DNA of 64,000 nt from Bacteroidota bacterium (lineage in GTDB: Bacteria; Bacteroidota; Bacteroidia; Chitinophagales; Chitinophagaceae): positions 26,117-90,116 of the forward strand of contig JAEWHC010000003.1 of the NCBI GenBank assembly GCA_023387985.1. Reading direction: 5' to 3'. How positions within the stretch are numbered: the stretch's first letter is position 1; each line of letters opens with the position of its first letter. The position numbers and the translations under genes are program-made. Shown here in pieces: positions 16,103-24,494 of the stretch. Under the pieces are notes generated by a model. The model had not been told where the DNA came from, searched no databases, and saw only the letters and a list, made by a program, of their open reading frames with translations.

Positions 16103-17020
16103 ATGATCATAACGGTAACATTAAACCCTTGTATCGACAAAAGCAGCACTGCGGCAACTTTGGAGCCCGACAGCAAACTCCGCTGCACAGAAGTTGTAAA
16201 TGAACCCGGGGGCGGCGGCATCAATGTATCCAAAGCGCTGAAAAAACTGGATACTGCAACCATCGCCCTCTTTCCTGCCGGCGGCCACAATGGCGGCATG
16301 TTGCAGAGCCTGCTAATGGAAGGCGGAATTGATTTTCACGCCGTGGATACCCAGGTAGAAACCCGTGAGAACTGGATCGTGGGTACCGCAGACACCAAAG
16401 AACAATACCGGTTTACCTTTCCAGGCAGAGCCGTGGAAGAAAAAGCGATTGTACACCTCATCAACGATATTAAATCTTTTTCGCCCAGTTTTATTGTTGC
16501 CAGCGGGAGCCTGCCTCCTGGTTTGCCGCCGTATTTTTATGGATTACTTGTAAAAACAGCCAATTCAATCGGCGCCAAATGTATCGTGGATACTTCCGGA
16601 GAAGCACTTGAAGCTTTAAGAGGCCGGAATGCCTACCTGATTAAACCCAATATTGGCGAGCTGTGTAAACTGCTGAAAGTGGATTGGATTGAACCCAGTG
16701 ATATACCCCATGCTGCCCGCCAGGCCTTGCGGGATGGATTTGGTGAAATGGCAGCGGTGAGCATGGGCCCCAAAGGGGCCTGGCTGATCACCAAAACCGA
16801 GCAGTTTTTTGTAAAGGCACCGCACGTTGAAAAGCGTAGCACTGTGGGCGCAGGGGACAGCATGGTTGCGGGGATCACCTATGTATTGCAAAAACATGGC
16901 ACCCTTGAAGAAGCGCTTGCCATGGGTGTTGCCTGCGGCTCTGCTGCTACCATGAATGAAGGTACCCAGCTGTTCAAGGCCGCGGATGCCTTCCGGCTTT
17001 ATCATGAAATAAGAAGCTGA
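16103..17020 (+). CDS. pfkB: PfkB-family phosphofructokinase
   Basis: 305 residues of the ribokinase/PfkB family. MIITVTLNPCIDKS at the start, GGGGINVSKAL (PfkB signature 1), SGSLPPGLPPYFY, KPNIGELCKL and GAGDSMVAG with the catalytic base D252 are all present. The NPCIDK and KPN motifs point to 6-phosphofructokinase II or 1-phosphofructokinase rather than ribokinase. It phosphorylates a sugar phosphate with ATP in glycolysis. Likely co-transcribed with the DsbA-like gene; exact sugar not decided from sequence. Confidence 0.85.
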   Translation: MIITVTLNPCIDKSSTAATLEPDSKLRCTEVVNEPGGGGINVSKALKKLDTATIALFPAGGHNGGMLQSLLMEGGIDFHAVDTQVETRENWIVGTADTKEQYRFTFPGRAVEEKAIVHLINDIKSFSPSFIVASGSLPPGLPPYFYGLLVKTANSIGAKCIVDTSGEALEALRGRNAYLIKPNIGELCKLLKVDWIEPSDIPHAARQALRDGFGEMAAVSMGPKGAWLITKTEQFFVKAPHVEKRSTVGAGDSMVAGITYVLQKHGTLEEALAMGVACGSAATMNEGTQLFKAADAFRLYHEIRS

Positions 17021-17071
17021 TCTGGTGTTTTGGCAGGGCAATTGCAGGATGAAATCAAATTTCAATTGGCT

Positions 17072-17335
17072 ATGATATCAATTGTGACAAAAGCCTTGGC
17101 CGGCATGACCGCAGGAGTTTCTTTAATCCTGTTGGCATCATGTGCCTCCAATAAATCTTCAGAATTACTGAAGGAATGCCCTGAGGAAAAGATCATCAAC
17201 CGCATGCCGGTAGTAGGCAAGCCGGATACTCCCACTGAATATTATATCCTGAACGGCGAGCGACGTGAAATCAATGAATTTGATACGGCCTGGGTGAGAA
17301 AGAATTGCGAGGTGAAAGAAACTGTCGTTTACTGA
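17072..17335 (+). CDS. Small lipoprotein, unknown
   Basis: 87 residues from ATG 17072; an earlier in-frame start at 17030 would bury the signal sequence. The lipobox is LILLASC, followed by a Ser/Asn-rich linker and a short conserved-looking domain (EEKIINRMPVVGKPDTPTEY and YILNGERREINEFDTAWV). The mature protein of ~62 residues probably sits in the envelope. I do not recognise a family. Same strand as pfkB, 51 bases away. Confidence 0.6.
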   Translation: MISIVTKALAGMTAGVSLILLASCASNKSSELLKECPEEKIINRMPVVGKPDTPTEYYILNGERREINEFDTAWVRKNCEVKETVVY

Positions 17336-17413
17336 CAGGTAATTCCCTGCGTGCCGATAGCAATTGTGCCGGATGGATTGATGACCTATAAGGGACCACG
17401 CCATTTTTCGCGG

Positions 17414-18451
17414 TCAGCCTTTGCAGTTATAGGCCATTTCAGAAATATCATTTCTTTCCGAGGAAAATTCATATCCTGCATAAACCTTCGCAACCTCATC
17501 TAAAACAGCTTCCACTTCAGCAGGGGTTTTAACGGTAACCAATTGAAGACGGTATTGCTTAATATTTGGAAGGCTTCGTAAATAATTGGCATAGTGCCTG
17601 CGCATTTCAAAAATGCCGAGCATTTCGCCTTTCCAGGCAACGCTTGCACGCAGGTGCCGGCGAATAACATCGATACGCTCCTGTAAGGTTGGCGGTGGCA
17701 AATGTTCACCGGTATTTATATAATGCCTGATCTCGCGGAAGATCCACGGATAGCCAATCGCGGCACGACCGATCATGATCCCGTCAACGCCAAACCGGTT
17801 TTTATATTCCACCGCTTTTTCGGGGCTGTCGATGTCGCCATTACCAAAAATGGGAATGTTAATCCGCGGATTATTCTTTACTTCAGCGATCAGGGTCCAA
17901 TCTGCCACGCCCTTATACAATTGGCTGCGGGTGCGGCCATGAATGCTCAGGGCTTTAATGCCCACATCCTGCAAACGTTCGGCAACCTCTTCAATATTTT
18001 TGGAATGGTCATCCCAGCCCAAACGGGTTTTTACCGTAACGGGAAGTCTGGTGCTGCGTACACAGGCTGCGGTTAACCGGGTCATCAAATCCACGTCCTT
18101 CAACACCGCTGCACCTGCACCTTTTGTTACAATCTTTTTTACCGGGCAGCCAAAATTGATGTCCAGCAAATCAGGATTCACCGTTTCCACCACTTGTGCG
18201 CTCATGGCCATGGCTTCCTCATCGCCACCAAAGATTTGGATACCCATGGGGCGCTCTTCTTCAGAAAAATCCATCTTCGCCCGGCTCTTGATCGCATCGC
18301 GGATCAGACCTTCGCTGCTGATGAATTCAGAAAACAACAGATCAGCCCCCAGCCGTTTACAGATCACGCGGAACGGCGGGTCGCTTACGTCTTCCATGGG
18401 AGCAAGAAGCAAAGGAAAAGCAGGGAGTGCTATGTTGTCGATTTTTACCAC
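17414..18451 (-). CDS. dusB: tRNA-dihydrouridine synthase B
   Basis: 345-residue FMN-dependent enzyme that reduces uridines in the tRNA D-loop. TIM-barrel landmarks: LLLAPMEDVSDPPFR, ADLLFSEFISSEGL, INFGCPVKKI with the catalytic C102, VTVKTRLGW, ALSIHGRTRSQLYKG and GNGDIDSPEKA, then IMIGRAAIGYPW. The start is GTG at 18451, supported by the family N terminus (IDNIALPAFPLLLAPM) and by a TACCTTTG promoter element 4 bases upstream. Cytoplasmic; stands alone between convergent and divergent neighbours. Confidence 0.93.
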   Translation of the reverse strand: MVKIDNIALPAFPLLLAPMEDVSDPPFRVICKRLGADLLFSEFISSEGLIRDAIKSRAKMDFSEEERPMGIQIFGGDEEAMAMSAQVVETVNPDLLDINFGCPVKKIVTKGAGAAVLKDVDLMTRLTAACVRSTRLPVTVKTRLGWDDHSKNIEEVAERLQDVGIKALSIHGRTRSQLYKGVADWTLIAEVKNNPRINIPIFGNGDIDSPEKAVEYKNRFGVDGIMIGRAAIGYPWIFREIRHYINTGEHLPPPTLQERIDVIRRHLRASVAWKGEMLGIFEMRRHYANYLRSLPNIKQYRLQLVTVKTPAEVEAVLDEVAKVYAGYEFSSERNDISEMAYNCKG

Positions 18452-18455
18452 GGGG

Positions 18456-18463
18456 CAAAGGTA
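18456..18463 (-). promoter_or_regulatory. dusB -7 promoter element, 4 bases before the GTG
   Basis: TACCTTTG on the minus strand, then CCCC and the GTG start at 18451. Possible leaderless transcript with a GTG start. Confidence 0.5.
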
Positions 18464-18728
18464 ATTTTTGCATCGCGAAAAGTGGAAAGGTTAACAAGTT
18501 AACGATGTTGTCACCCGGCAGGATGGAGCCAGGAGCGGTTGGCATTATCGTTTCAACGATTTCTATCCCCACATCTCAGTACAAAAGGTATATGGTAAAT
18601 GGAAAGTAAGTATTCAACTGCTGGCTTTATCTGAAAGGGCGGGACCCCGCATAATTCCGGCTCCGGCTTGCCTATGAGTATGGCTATTTGTTTTTGATGA
18701 TAAATACGTTTACATCATCCGGGCGCCA

Positions 18729-19316
18729 TCATGGGCGGAAGGCATTTTGATTTTGATACAACTGATCCAGCGCTTCATAAAATTCAGTGCCGTATTTACG
18801 GATCAATGCTTCTTTTAAAAACTGGTAAACCGGAACCCGCAATTTTGCACCAAGCAGGCAGCCCGGAGCACAAAGTTTGCGTCTAGGTTCGTAATTCACA
18901 AAATCAATCTGTCTGTCTTCACTCTGGTTAATCCGCACCGGAAACAAATGGCAACTGATGGGCTTTTTCCAATTCACTTGGCCATCCATATAGGCCTGTT
19001 CAATACCACATTTCACAATGCCGTGTTCATCGGTAAATGCATACACACAAATACCCCCATTGATTGCAGGCGTTACCCAACCAAATGTATCATCATGCAC
19101 GTAAGCACCTTGTCTTTCTATTTCCTCCACATGTTTTTCAGGAAGATAGGGTTTTACTGCTTCAAGAATCCTGTCTAAAATCGCCAATTCGTGGTCTTCC
19201 AGGGGAGCGCCTGCATCCCCATCAACACAGCATCCACCTTTGCACTTCATCAAATCACAAACAAATTCCTGCTGGATCAGGTCGTCACTTACCAATTTAT
19301 TGTTTATCGCTATCAT
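18729..19316 (-). CDS. DUF3109 cysteine-rich protein
   Basis: 195 residues. Cysteines cluster as C20-DLMKC25-KGGCC (C29, C30) near the N terminus, then GGICVYAF, VKCGIEQAY, ISCHLFPVR and KLCAPGCLLG. This is the DUF3109 pattern, related to YkgJ-type metal (zinc or Fe-S) cluster proteins. Likely a cytoplasmic metalloprotein of unknown activity. It overlaps gldD by 4 bases (ATGA), so it ends the gldE-gldD unit. Confidence 0.85.
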   Translation of the reverse strand: MIAINNKLVSDDLIQQEFVCDLMKCKGGCCVDGDAGAPLEDHELAILDRILEAVKPYLPEKHVEEIERQGAYVHDDTFGWVTPAINGGICVYAFTDEHGIVKCGIEQAYMDGQVNWKKPISCHLFPVRINQSEDRQIDFVNYEPRRKLCAPGCLLGAKLRVPVYQFLKEALIRKYGTEFYEALDQLYQNQNAFRP

Positions 19317-19924
19317 TTATTTACCCATTGAAAACTGTTTATCAAATGCAGCATATCCTGCAGCAAGAAAGCGTTAACCGGCTTTAAAGAATCCTCATTT
19401 GGAGTGGTATCAAAGTAAAGGGCTCCCCGCAGGAAATGCCTGGTGGAATCAGTAAGGTAAAACTGATTGGCCGTTGCCGCATCGCCGGCTACACGGAAAA
19501 ACACACCTTTAACGCCATGTTGGGTAAGCATCAACGAATCTTCAATGGCCGAAGCTTTATAGGTGTGTTTATAGGTGAGTGAATACGCGTCATTCACCAT
19601 TTTGCTCAGGTCATTGGCTAACAGACTTTTATAGCTGATGTGGATCCTGCCGCGAAACTGGGGAAAATCGATATTGATCCACCATGGATTTTCGGGCGCT
19701 TCATCAAAAAAAGTTGTGTCTTTGATTACGGTGGCATATTCCGGCAGCTCAAATGTATAGGGATAACCCGGCTGATCAAACTGCACGTATTTTTTCTCGG
19801 GAAAATCAATCTTGAAATAGCCGCGGGGTTTAGGCGTATAATCACTGTTGCAAGCCGTAAGCAGCAGCAAGCCAAAAAACATTGCTGGTATAAGAAGCTT
19901 TATATCCTTTTTATTCTTTTTCAA
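19313..19924 (-). CDS. gldD: Gliding motility lipoprotein GldD
   Basis: 203 residues with a lipoprotein signal (LLLLTAC lipobox near residue 25). It has the GldD pattern: NSDYTPKPRGYFKIDFPEK, PYTFELPEYA, PWWINIDFPQFRGRIHISYK, and GVKGVFFRVAGDAATANQFY. In Flavobacterium GldD is essential for gliding and linked to the type IX secretion apparatus; here it implies, but does not prove, such a machine. It overlaps gldE by 14 bases upstream and the DUF3109 gene by 4 bases downstream. Confidence 0.92.
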   Translation of the reverse strand: MKKNKKDIKLLIPAMFFGLLLLTACNSDYTPKPRGYFKIDFPEKKYVQFDQPGYPYTFELPEYATVIKDTTFFDEAPENPWWINIDFPQFRGRIHISYKSLLANDLSKMVNDAYSLTYKHTYKASAIEDSLMLTQHGVKGVFFRVAGDAATANQFYLTDSTRHFLRGALYFDTTPNEDSLKPVNAFLLQDMLHLINSFQWVNK

Positions 19925-21221
19925 TGCTCACTTTTACTTTTTGAATCCTGTTCTTTTCCACCTCCAAAACGATAAATCGAAAATCGCCTGCACTGAGCTC
20001 TGCATCCTGCCTGGGGATTTCACCTGCCATTTCCAGCAGCAACCCGGCCAGAGAATCGCTTTCTCCTTTGATATCGTCAAAAGTATCTTGTGAGATCCGC
20101 ATAATCCGGCAGACATCATTCAACATCGTCTTGCCTTCGAAAATGAAATTGTTTGCGTCAATGCGGGTATTGATTACCGGGTTGTCATCAAACTCGTCAT
20201 TGATATCCCCGATAATTTCTTCCAGGATATCTTCCATGGTCACGATCCCGCTTGTGCCGCCAAACTCGTCAACAACAACAGCAAAATGAATATGTTTTTC
20301 CTTGAAATCCTGCATAAGGTCTTCAATAAGCATATGCTCATGAACGAAATAAGCTTCCCGCAGTAATTTATGCCATTCAAAATCCGCAGATTCATGCTGA
20401 TAAGCCAGCAGGTCTTTGGTATGCAGCATGCCTTTGATTTCATCAAGCGAATTGCGATAAACCGGGGCCCGGCTATAGTTAAAGTCTTTTACGAGTTCGA
20501 GGATCTCATGAAAATGGCTGTCGTATTCAATTCCCTTCACATCGAGCCGTGTGCGCATGATTTGTTTTACTGTAGTATTTCCAAAAGCAACAATTCCGCG
20601 GATATAGTTGGTTTCGCTTCTCGTAGCCTGGCTCATGCTTTCTTCCGAAGCGCCGGAACCTAAATCCGTTTCGGAAGAAAAACCGGTTTCGCCAACACTA
20701 TTTTCGACCTGTTGGCCGGTGGAAACAAATCTTCGGCTCACCTGGTGAAAAAGCAGGTAAATGGCTTCAACCAACCATCCTGTATCGCGGGCATAGCGCA
20801 TATTATTTTGTGCAGCAAGATTCTTGGGCAACACTTCGCAGAAAAGCAGAATGAACATGGCGATCACCAGGATTTTTGCCGGCCATTCGAGCCACGGCGG
20901 CTGAAATTCCATATAATTATCGAAAATAAGGTTGGCGGTAAGTACCATTCCGATATTGGCAAATGTGTTGGCCACCCTTAGGGTATACAGCAATACACGG
21001 GGTTCTTTCAACAACCGGACCACCCTTTTGAAATTATCACCCGGTTTGGTTTTCAGATAATTGATGTCTTTGTAGCTGAGGGAGAAAAATGCGACATCTG
21101 CACCCGCGGTTATGAATGAAATGAAAAACAACAGCACCAGGATCACAGACATCACTGTGACAGTCTCAATTCCCAGCAATAAGAAAAATGGTTGATATAA
21201 AAAAAAATCTGTCGGGTACAA
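19911..21221 (-). CDS. gldE: Gliding-associated CNNM/CBS protein GldE
   Basis: 436 residues. A DUF21 (CNNM) membrane domain with helices at ~20-45, ~85-110 and ~115-135 includes ITAGADVAFFSLS. Next come a CBS pair (~215-345, with VKQIMRTRLDVKGIEY and FAVVVDEFGGTSGIVTMEDI) and a CorC/HlyC C-terminal domain (DDIKGESDSLAGLLLEMAGE). GldE is similar to magnesium/cobalt efflux CorC proteins and supports GldD function. The start is uncertain: TTG at 21221 follows an in-frame stop closely, and an internal ATG at residue 24 would cut the first helix. A nine-T run near the start could allow slippage. Confidence 0.9.
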   Translation of the reverse strand: MYPTDFFLYQPFFLLLGIETVTVMSVILVLLFFISFITAGADVAFFSLSYKDINYLKTKPGDNFKRVVRLLKEPRVLLYTLRVANTFANIGMVLTANLIFDNYMEFQPPWLEWPAKILVIAMFILLFCEVLPKNLAAQNNMRYARDTGWLVEAIYLLFHQVSRRFVSTGQQVENSVGETGFSSETDLGSGASEESMSQATRSETNYIRGIVAFGNTTVKQIMRTRLDVKGIEYDSHFHEILELVKDFNYSRAPVYRNSLDEIKGMLHTKDLLAYQHESADFEWHKLLREAYFVHEHMLIEDLMQDFKEKHIHFAVVVDEFGGTSGIVTMEDILEEIIGDINDEFDDNPVINTRIDANNFIFEGKTMLNDVCRIMRISQDTFDDIKGESDSLAGLLLEMAGEIPRQDAELSAGDFRFIVLEVEKNRIQKVKVSIEKE

Positions 21222-21323
21222 GTGGTTCAGTTAAATGAAGAATAATTTGTTTCGTATTAAAATACAAAATTAAATCACATCAAAAATAACGGATGAAGGT
21301 CAGATTGTGGATTCCCCGAAAAA

Positions 21324-21725
21324 TTAGGGATTTGGGCTATCCCCGCCCGATAAATCCAAAGGATTTTCGGAAGGTGGGCAATTTTCCCCTTCAGGTCTTT
21401 TATCGAGCATGATGAGATTCTCGCATACCACTTCAGTTGAAAAACGCTTGGACCCGTCTTTGTCTTCCCAGCTCCGGCTTTTTAAGCGCCCTTCCACATA
21501 GATGAGGCTGCCTTTATGCAGGTATTTTTGAGCAAGCTCGGCCAGGCCACGCCAAAGCACCACCATATGCCATTCGGTCTGGCTGACCAGGTGCCCGGTT
21601 TTATCCTTGTGCATTTCGGTAGTGGCAATGGGAAATTTTGCTACGGAAATATTTCCATCCAGCATTTGTACTTCAGGATCTTTGCCCAGGTTTCCGATCA
21701 GGATCACTTTATTTATTCCTCTCAT
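21324..21725 (-). CDS. ssb: Single-stranded DNA-binding protein
   Basis: 133 residues. The OB fold is complete: INKVILIGNLGKDPEVQML, VAKFPIATTE, TEWHMVVLWRGLAELAQKYL, KGSLIYVEGRLKSRSWEDKD and STEVVCENLIMLDKR. The tail ends SGGDSPNP instead of the acidic DDDIPF-type tip that SSB uses to recruit repair and replication proteins. It lies between mutY and gldE in the conserved Bacteroidota order. It may be a second, specialised SSB, with the replication SSB elsewhere; this is inferred. Confidence 0.93.
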   Translation of the reverse strand: MRGINKVILIGNLGKDPEVQMLDGNISVAKFPIATTEMHKDKTGHLVSQTEWHMVVLWRGLAELAQKYLHKGSLIYVEGRLKSRSWEDKDGSKRFSTEVVCENLIMLDKRPEGENCPPSENPLDLSGGDSPNP

Positions 21726-21802
21726 TGATCAAACGCAATTCGTTGAAAAATAAAAATAAAACTTTTTAACCAATGGCAGAATCAATGTTTAGGTCTACCC
21801 CA

Positions 21803-22864
21803 TTATTCCAGCTCTTTTTCAAGAAGCCTAAGCAAAACAGGGAAAGCAAGTTGCTCAAGCCGGGATTGGGGAAAGATTTCAAAACCGGGGATTTCAGGAA
21901 TATTTGTGCATTCCACAGCAGCCAGCTTTGCAAACAAAACCTGGTGTGTGAGTATATGCCGTTTAATGCCGGTTATTGCCTTTATTTTTCCACTGACGCC
22001 CATTTCCAAATAAAGTCTTTCCTCGACCTCCTGTCCGGATAGATTATGAACCATGTCTCCTTCTAAAATGGCATAGGTGTAGAGCATTGGCCAAATGCCC
22101 TGGCGCTGTCGTTTCTGGACCATGACCTGGTCTTTCACCGTTAATTTAATGAAAAGGAGGTGGCGTACCTGTTTTGGCGGTGCGGCCACCTTTGCCGGAT
22201 ATGCTGCTGTTTGAGATGCGGCAAAAGCCTGGCAGTCCTTCTGCAGAGGGCAAAGTGTACATTCTGGATTGCGTGGCCTGCAAATGGTAGCGCCAAAATC
22301 CATAATGGCCTGGTTGTAAATGGCCGGATTGCGCGGACTGAGACATTGACCCGCCAATTCGTTGAAGAATTTTCTGCCGTAAGCCGTGGCCGGCGAAAGA
22401 GAAACAGCAAAATAGCGTGCCAGGACCCGGATCACATTCCCATCTACCACCGCATGGGGCAGATTATAGGCAAAACTCGAAATGGCGGCAGCCGTGTATG
22501 GCCCTACACCCTGCATTTTTAATAATCCGGCATAGGTCTGCGGCATAGTTCCGCCGCTATTCTTCAACAGGTCACGGGCTGAAACCAGCAAGTTTCTGCA
22601 GCGGCTGTAATAGCCCAGGCCTTCCCATAACTTGAAGACTTCGTCCTCCGGGGCTTCTGCAAGATCCTTAAGAGAAGGATACCGGGATACAAACCTTTCA
22701 TAATATTTAATGCCTTGATCCACACGTGTTTGCTGTAAAATGACTTCACTTAGCCAGATGTGATAAGGATCTTTGATGCCTTTCCAGGGCATTTCCCGCG
22801 AATTGCTTTTCCGGTTCCAGGCGAGCAGGGCAGCCCTGAATTTCTGTATGTTTTTTACCTCCAT
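21803..22864 (-). CDS. mutY: A/G-specific adenine glycosylase MutY
   Basis: 353 residues. The helix-hairpin-helix GVGPYTAAAI is followed by the catalytic D141 (VVDGNVIRVLAR) and preceded by the catalytic E40 (SEVILQQTRVDQ). The iron-sulfur cluster loop is C195-x6-C202-x2-C205-x5-C211. The C-terminal MutT-like domain (~230-350) recognises 8-oxoguanine. The enzyme excises adenine mispaired with 8-oxoG. First gene of mutY-ssb-gldE-gldD-DUF3109; divergent from the HU gene across 127 bases. Confidence 0.95.
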   Translation of the reverse strand: MEVKNIQKFRAALLAWNRKSNSREMPWKGIKDPYHIWLSEVILQQTRVDQGIKYYERFVSRYPSLKDLAEAPEDEVFKLWEGLGYYSRCRNLLVSARDLLKNSGGTMPQTYAGLLKMQGVGPYTAAAISSFAYNLPHAVVDGNVIRVLARYFAVSLSPATAYGRKFFNELAGQCLSPRNPAIYNQAIMDFGATICRPRNPECTLCPLQKDCQAFAASQTAAYPAKVAAPPKQVRHLLFIKLTVKDQVMVQKRQRQGIWPMLYTYAILEGDMVHNLSGQEVEERLYLEMGVSGKIKAITGIKRHILTHQVLFAKLAAVECTNIPEIPGFEIFPQSRLEQLAFPVLLRLLEKELE

Positions 22865-22934
22865 TAAAAATGCAATCTAATTGCTAAAAATCAATTGCGT
22901 GTTTCCTTTAATTTCCCATTAACTTTATGTTTAA

Positions 22935-22942
22935 TATCTTTG
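22935..22942 (+). promoter_or_regulatory. HU gene -7 promoter element
   Basis: TATCTTTG matches TAnnTTTG; predicted leader of about 45 AT-rich bases. A second candidate, TAACTTTA, is at 22920-22927. Confidence 0.45.
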
Positions 22943-22991
22943 AATGTTATAATTCTTTAAGTGTTAAGTAAATACGTTAAAGCGTAAACAT

Positions 22992-23282
22992 ATGCGGAAA
23001 TCAGAATTGGTTAATAAAATTGCTGAGAAAACCGGCATCCCCAAAGTAGATGTACTGGTAACCCTGGAAGCCATGTTTAAAGAGGTTAAAGACAGCCTTT
23101 CTGAAGGAGAAAATATATATATACGGGGCTTTGGAAGCTTTATAGTAAAGAAAAGAGCAGCCAAAATCGGCAGAAATATCAAAAGAAACATTGCCGTTGA
23201 GATCCCGGAACATTTCACGCCTTCGTTTAAGCCTTCCAAAGAATTTGTAAACCAGGTAAAGGAAAAAACTTCCGTCAAATAG
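22992..23282 (+). CDS. HU-family DNA-binding protein
   Basis: 96 residues, a typical HU/IHF monomer. The N-terminal helices are KSELVNKIAEKTGIPKVDV and TLEAMFKEVKDSLSEGE; the DNA-binding arm follows GFGSFIVKKRAAKIGRN. The usual RNP arm is altered here to RNIKRNIAVEIPEHFTP, with the proline that intercalates DNA. The C-terminal SFKPSKEFVNQVKE is normal. A nucleoid architectural protein. Divergent from mutY; a strong terminator follows at 23315-23344. Confidence 0.93.
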   Translation: MRKSELVNKIAEKTGIPKVDVLVTLEAMFKEVKDSLSEGENIYIRGFGSFIVKKRAAKIGRNIKRNIAVEIPEHFTPSFKPSKEFVNQVKEKTSVK

Positions 23283-23314
23283 TTTTTGCCACCCTTACGG
23301 CAGCTTATATTTTT

Positions 23315-23344
23315 GCCAATTGACTTAATCAATTGGCTTTTTTT
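23315..23344 (+). terminator. Terminator of the HU gene, abutting the next start codon
   Basis: Perfect 9-bp stem GCCAATTGA (23315-23323) with TCAATTGGC (23329-23337), then seven T (23338-23344). The ATG of the next gene is at 23346, two bases beyond the T-run. Confidence 0.85.
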
Positions 23345-23345
23345 A

Positions 23346-24206
23346 ATGAAGAGAAATCATTTTATCGCCCTCGGGACGGCATTGGTCCTGCTCGCAGGCC
23401 TCTATTTTTTAGCGCCAACAGTAAATCCCAAGCGTGTAGCGCCGGAGCCCGTGGCAGATCAGCATGAACATGAAGGCCCTGAAGCTTTACAGATTGGTGC
23501 TGTTGAAACCCGGATTTCTTCCACTTTTACCCCGGCACAAAAATCCCGCTGGGAACAGGCGCAGAAGATGCTGGCTAACAAAACCAGCAATGATTCACTG
23601 GAAGCCTACCGGCAACTCGCAGGCTTTTACCGTGATTCGGTGTCGAATGCTTTGTTGCATTTTAACTATCTGGCCGATGAGGCTTCTTTGGTGAATACAG
23701 AAAAAAGCCTCACCTTTGCAGCCCATTCAATTTTAGCCTATTTGCCGTATTTGCAAAATGATGCGGAGGTGGATTGGCTGGCTAACAAAAGCAATCAGTT
23801 ATTTGACAAAGCGCTGCGGATAAATCCGGAAAATGACTCAACCATAGTCGGTTATGGCGGTACCATTATGTTTGGTGCCGGCCCACCGGACCAGGCTATG
23901 AACGGCATAACCCGGGTGCGGGATGTGGCCAACCGCGACAGCAATTTTCTGTTTGCCCAGTATATGCTTGGTGTAGGAGGTATGCTTAGTGGCCAGTACG
24001 ACCGTGCCGCCGAGCGCTTCGAGAAAGTTGCCCGGTTGCAGCCCGATAATATTGAAGTAAAATTTAAGACTGCGGAAGCTTATGAACAAGGTGGCAAGAA
24101 TCAGAAAGCCATTGAATGGTATGAAGACATTGCCCGGCATGTACGTCAGCCTGAATTGTTGCAGGCCGTAAATCAACGTCTCGAAGAACTGAGGAAAAAG
24201 AATTAA
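23346..24206 (+). CDS. Membrane-anchored TPR protein
   Basis: 286 residues from ATG 23346 (MKRNHFIALG). One N-terminal helix (~7-24) is followed by a soluble domain. Repeat-like helical pairs include NQLFDKALRINPENDSTIVG and the clear TPR unit GQYDRAAERFEKVARLQPDN, then AEAYEQGGKNQKAIEWYEDI. Residues 25-45 have a HEHEG stretch. Probably anchored in the inner membrane with TPRs facing the periplasm. It lies between HU and rng in a conserved Bacteroidota neighbourhood. The start sits immediately after the HU terminator; a TTG at 23286 is in frame but would read through the terminator stem. Confidence 0.8.
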   Translation: MKRNHFIALGTALVLLAGLYFLAPTVNPKRVAPEPVADQHEHEGPEALQIGAVETRISSTFTPAQKSRWEQAQKMLANKTSNDSLEAYRQLAGFYRDSVSNALLHFNYLADEASLVNTEKSLTFAAHSILAYLPYLQNDAEVDWLANKSNQLFDKALRINPENDSTIVGYGGTIMFGAGPPDQAMNGITRVRDVANRDSNFLFAQYMLGVGGMLSGQYDRAAERFEKVARLQPDNIEVKFKTAEAYEQGGKNQKAIEWYEDIARHVRQPELLQAVNQRLEELRKKN

Positions 24207-24236
24207 AAAGTATTCAAATAAATAAATCAGAGTAAT

Positions 24237-24332
24237 ATGCCTTGTGGTAAAAAAAGAAAACGTCATAAAATCGCTACACATAAGCGTAAAAAACGTTTGA
24301 GAAAGAACCGTCATAAGAAGAAGAACAAATAG
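24237..24332 (+). CDS. 31-residue basic ribosomal protein (COX24/bL38-type)
   Basis: Too short to be found by usual length cut-offs, but convincing: MPCGKKRKRHKIATHKRKKR then LRKNRHKKKNK and stop. The sequence matches the AURKAIP1/COX24-domain microprotein that sits beside rng in Bacteroidota and is, to my knowledge, the ribosomal protein called bL38 in a Flavobacterium ribosome structure. Over half the residues are Lys, Arg or His, fitting rRNA binding. It lies 30 bases after the TPR gene and 162 bases before rng. High confidence that the gene is real; the ribosome role is family knowledge. Confidence 0.85.
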   Translation: MPCGKKRKRHKIATHKRKKRLRKNRHKKKNK

Positions 24333-24494
24333 ATTTTCTACTGGCCGAAGACCGGCCCGGATCCTTATGGATAGCGGGCTGGTTTATCATTTTCCGTGTG
24401 CCTACCTGTTGACTGCCGCATATATTATCCCCAACTTTTATAAAAGCGCAGCACAAGCCCGCAACGGTAGTTGTTCTGCACAACACGATATTCG

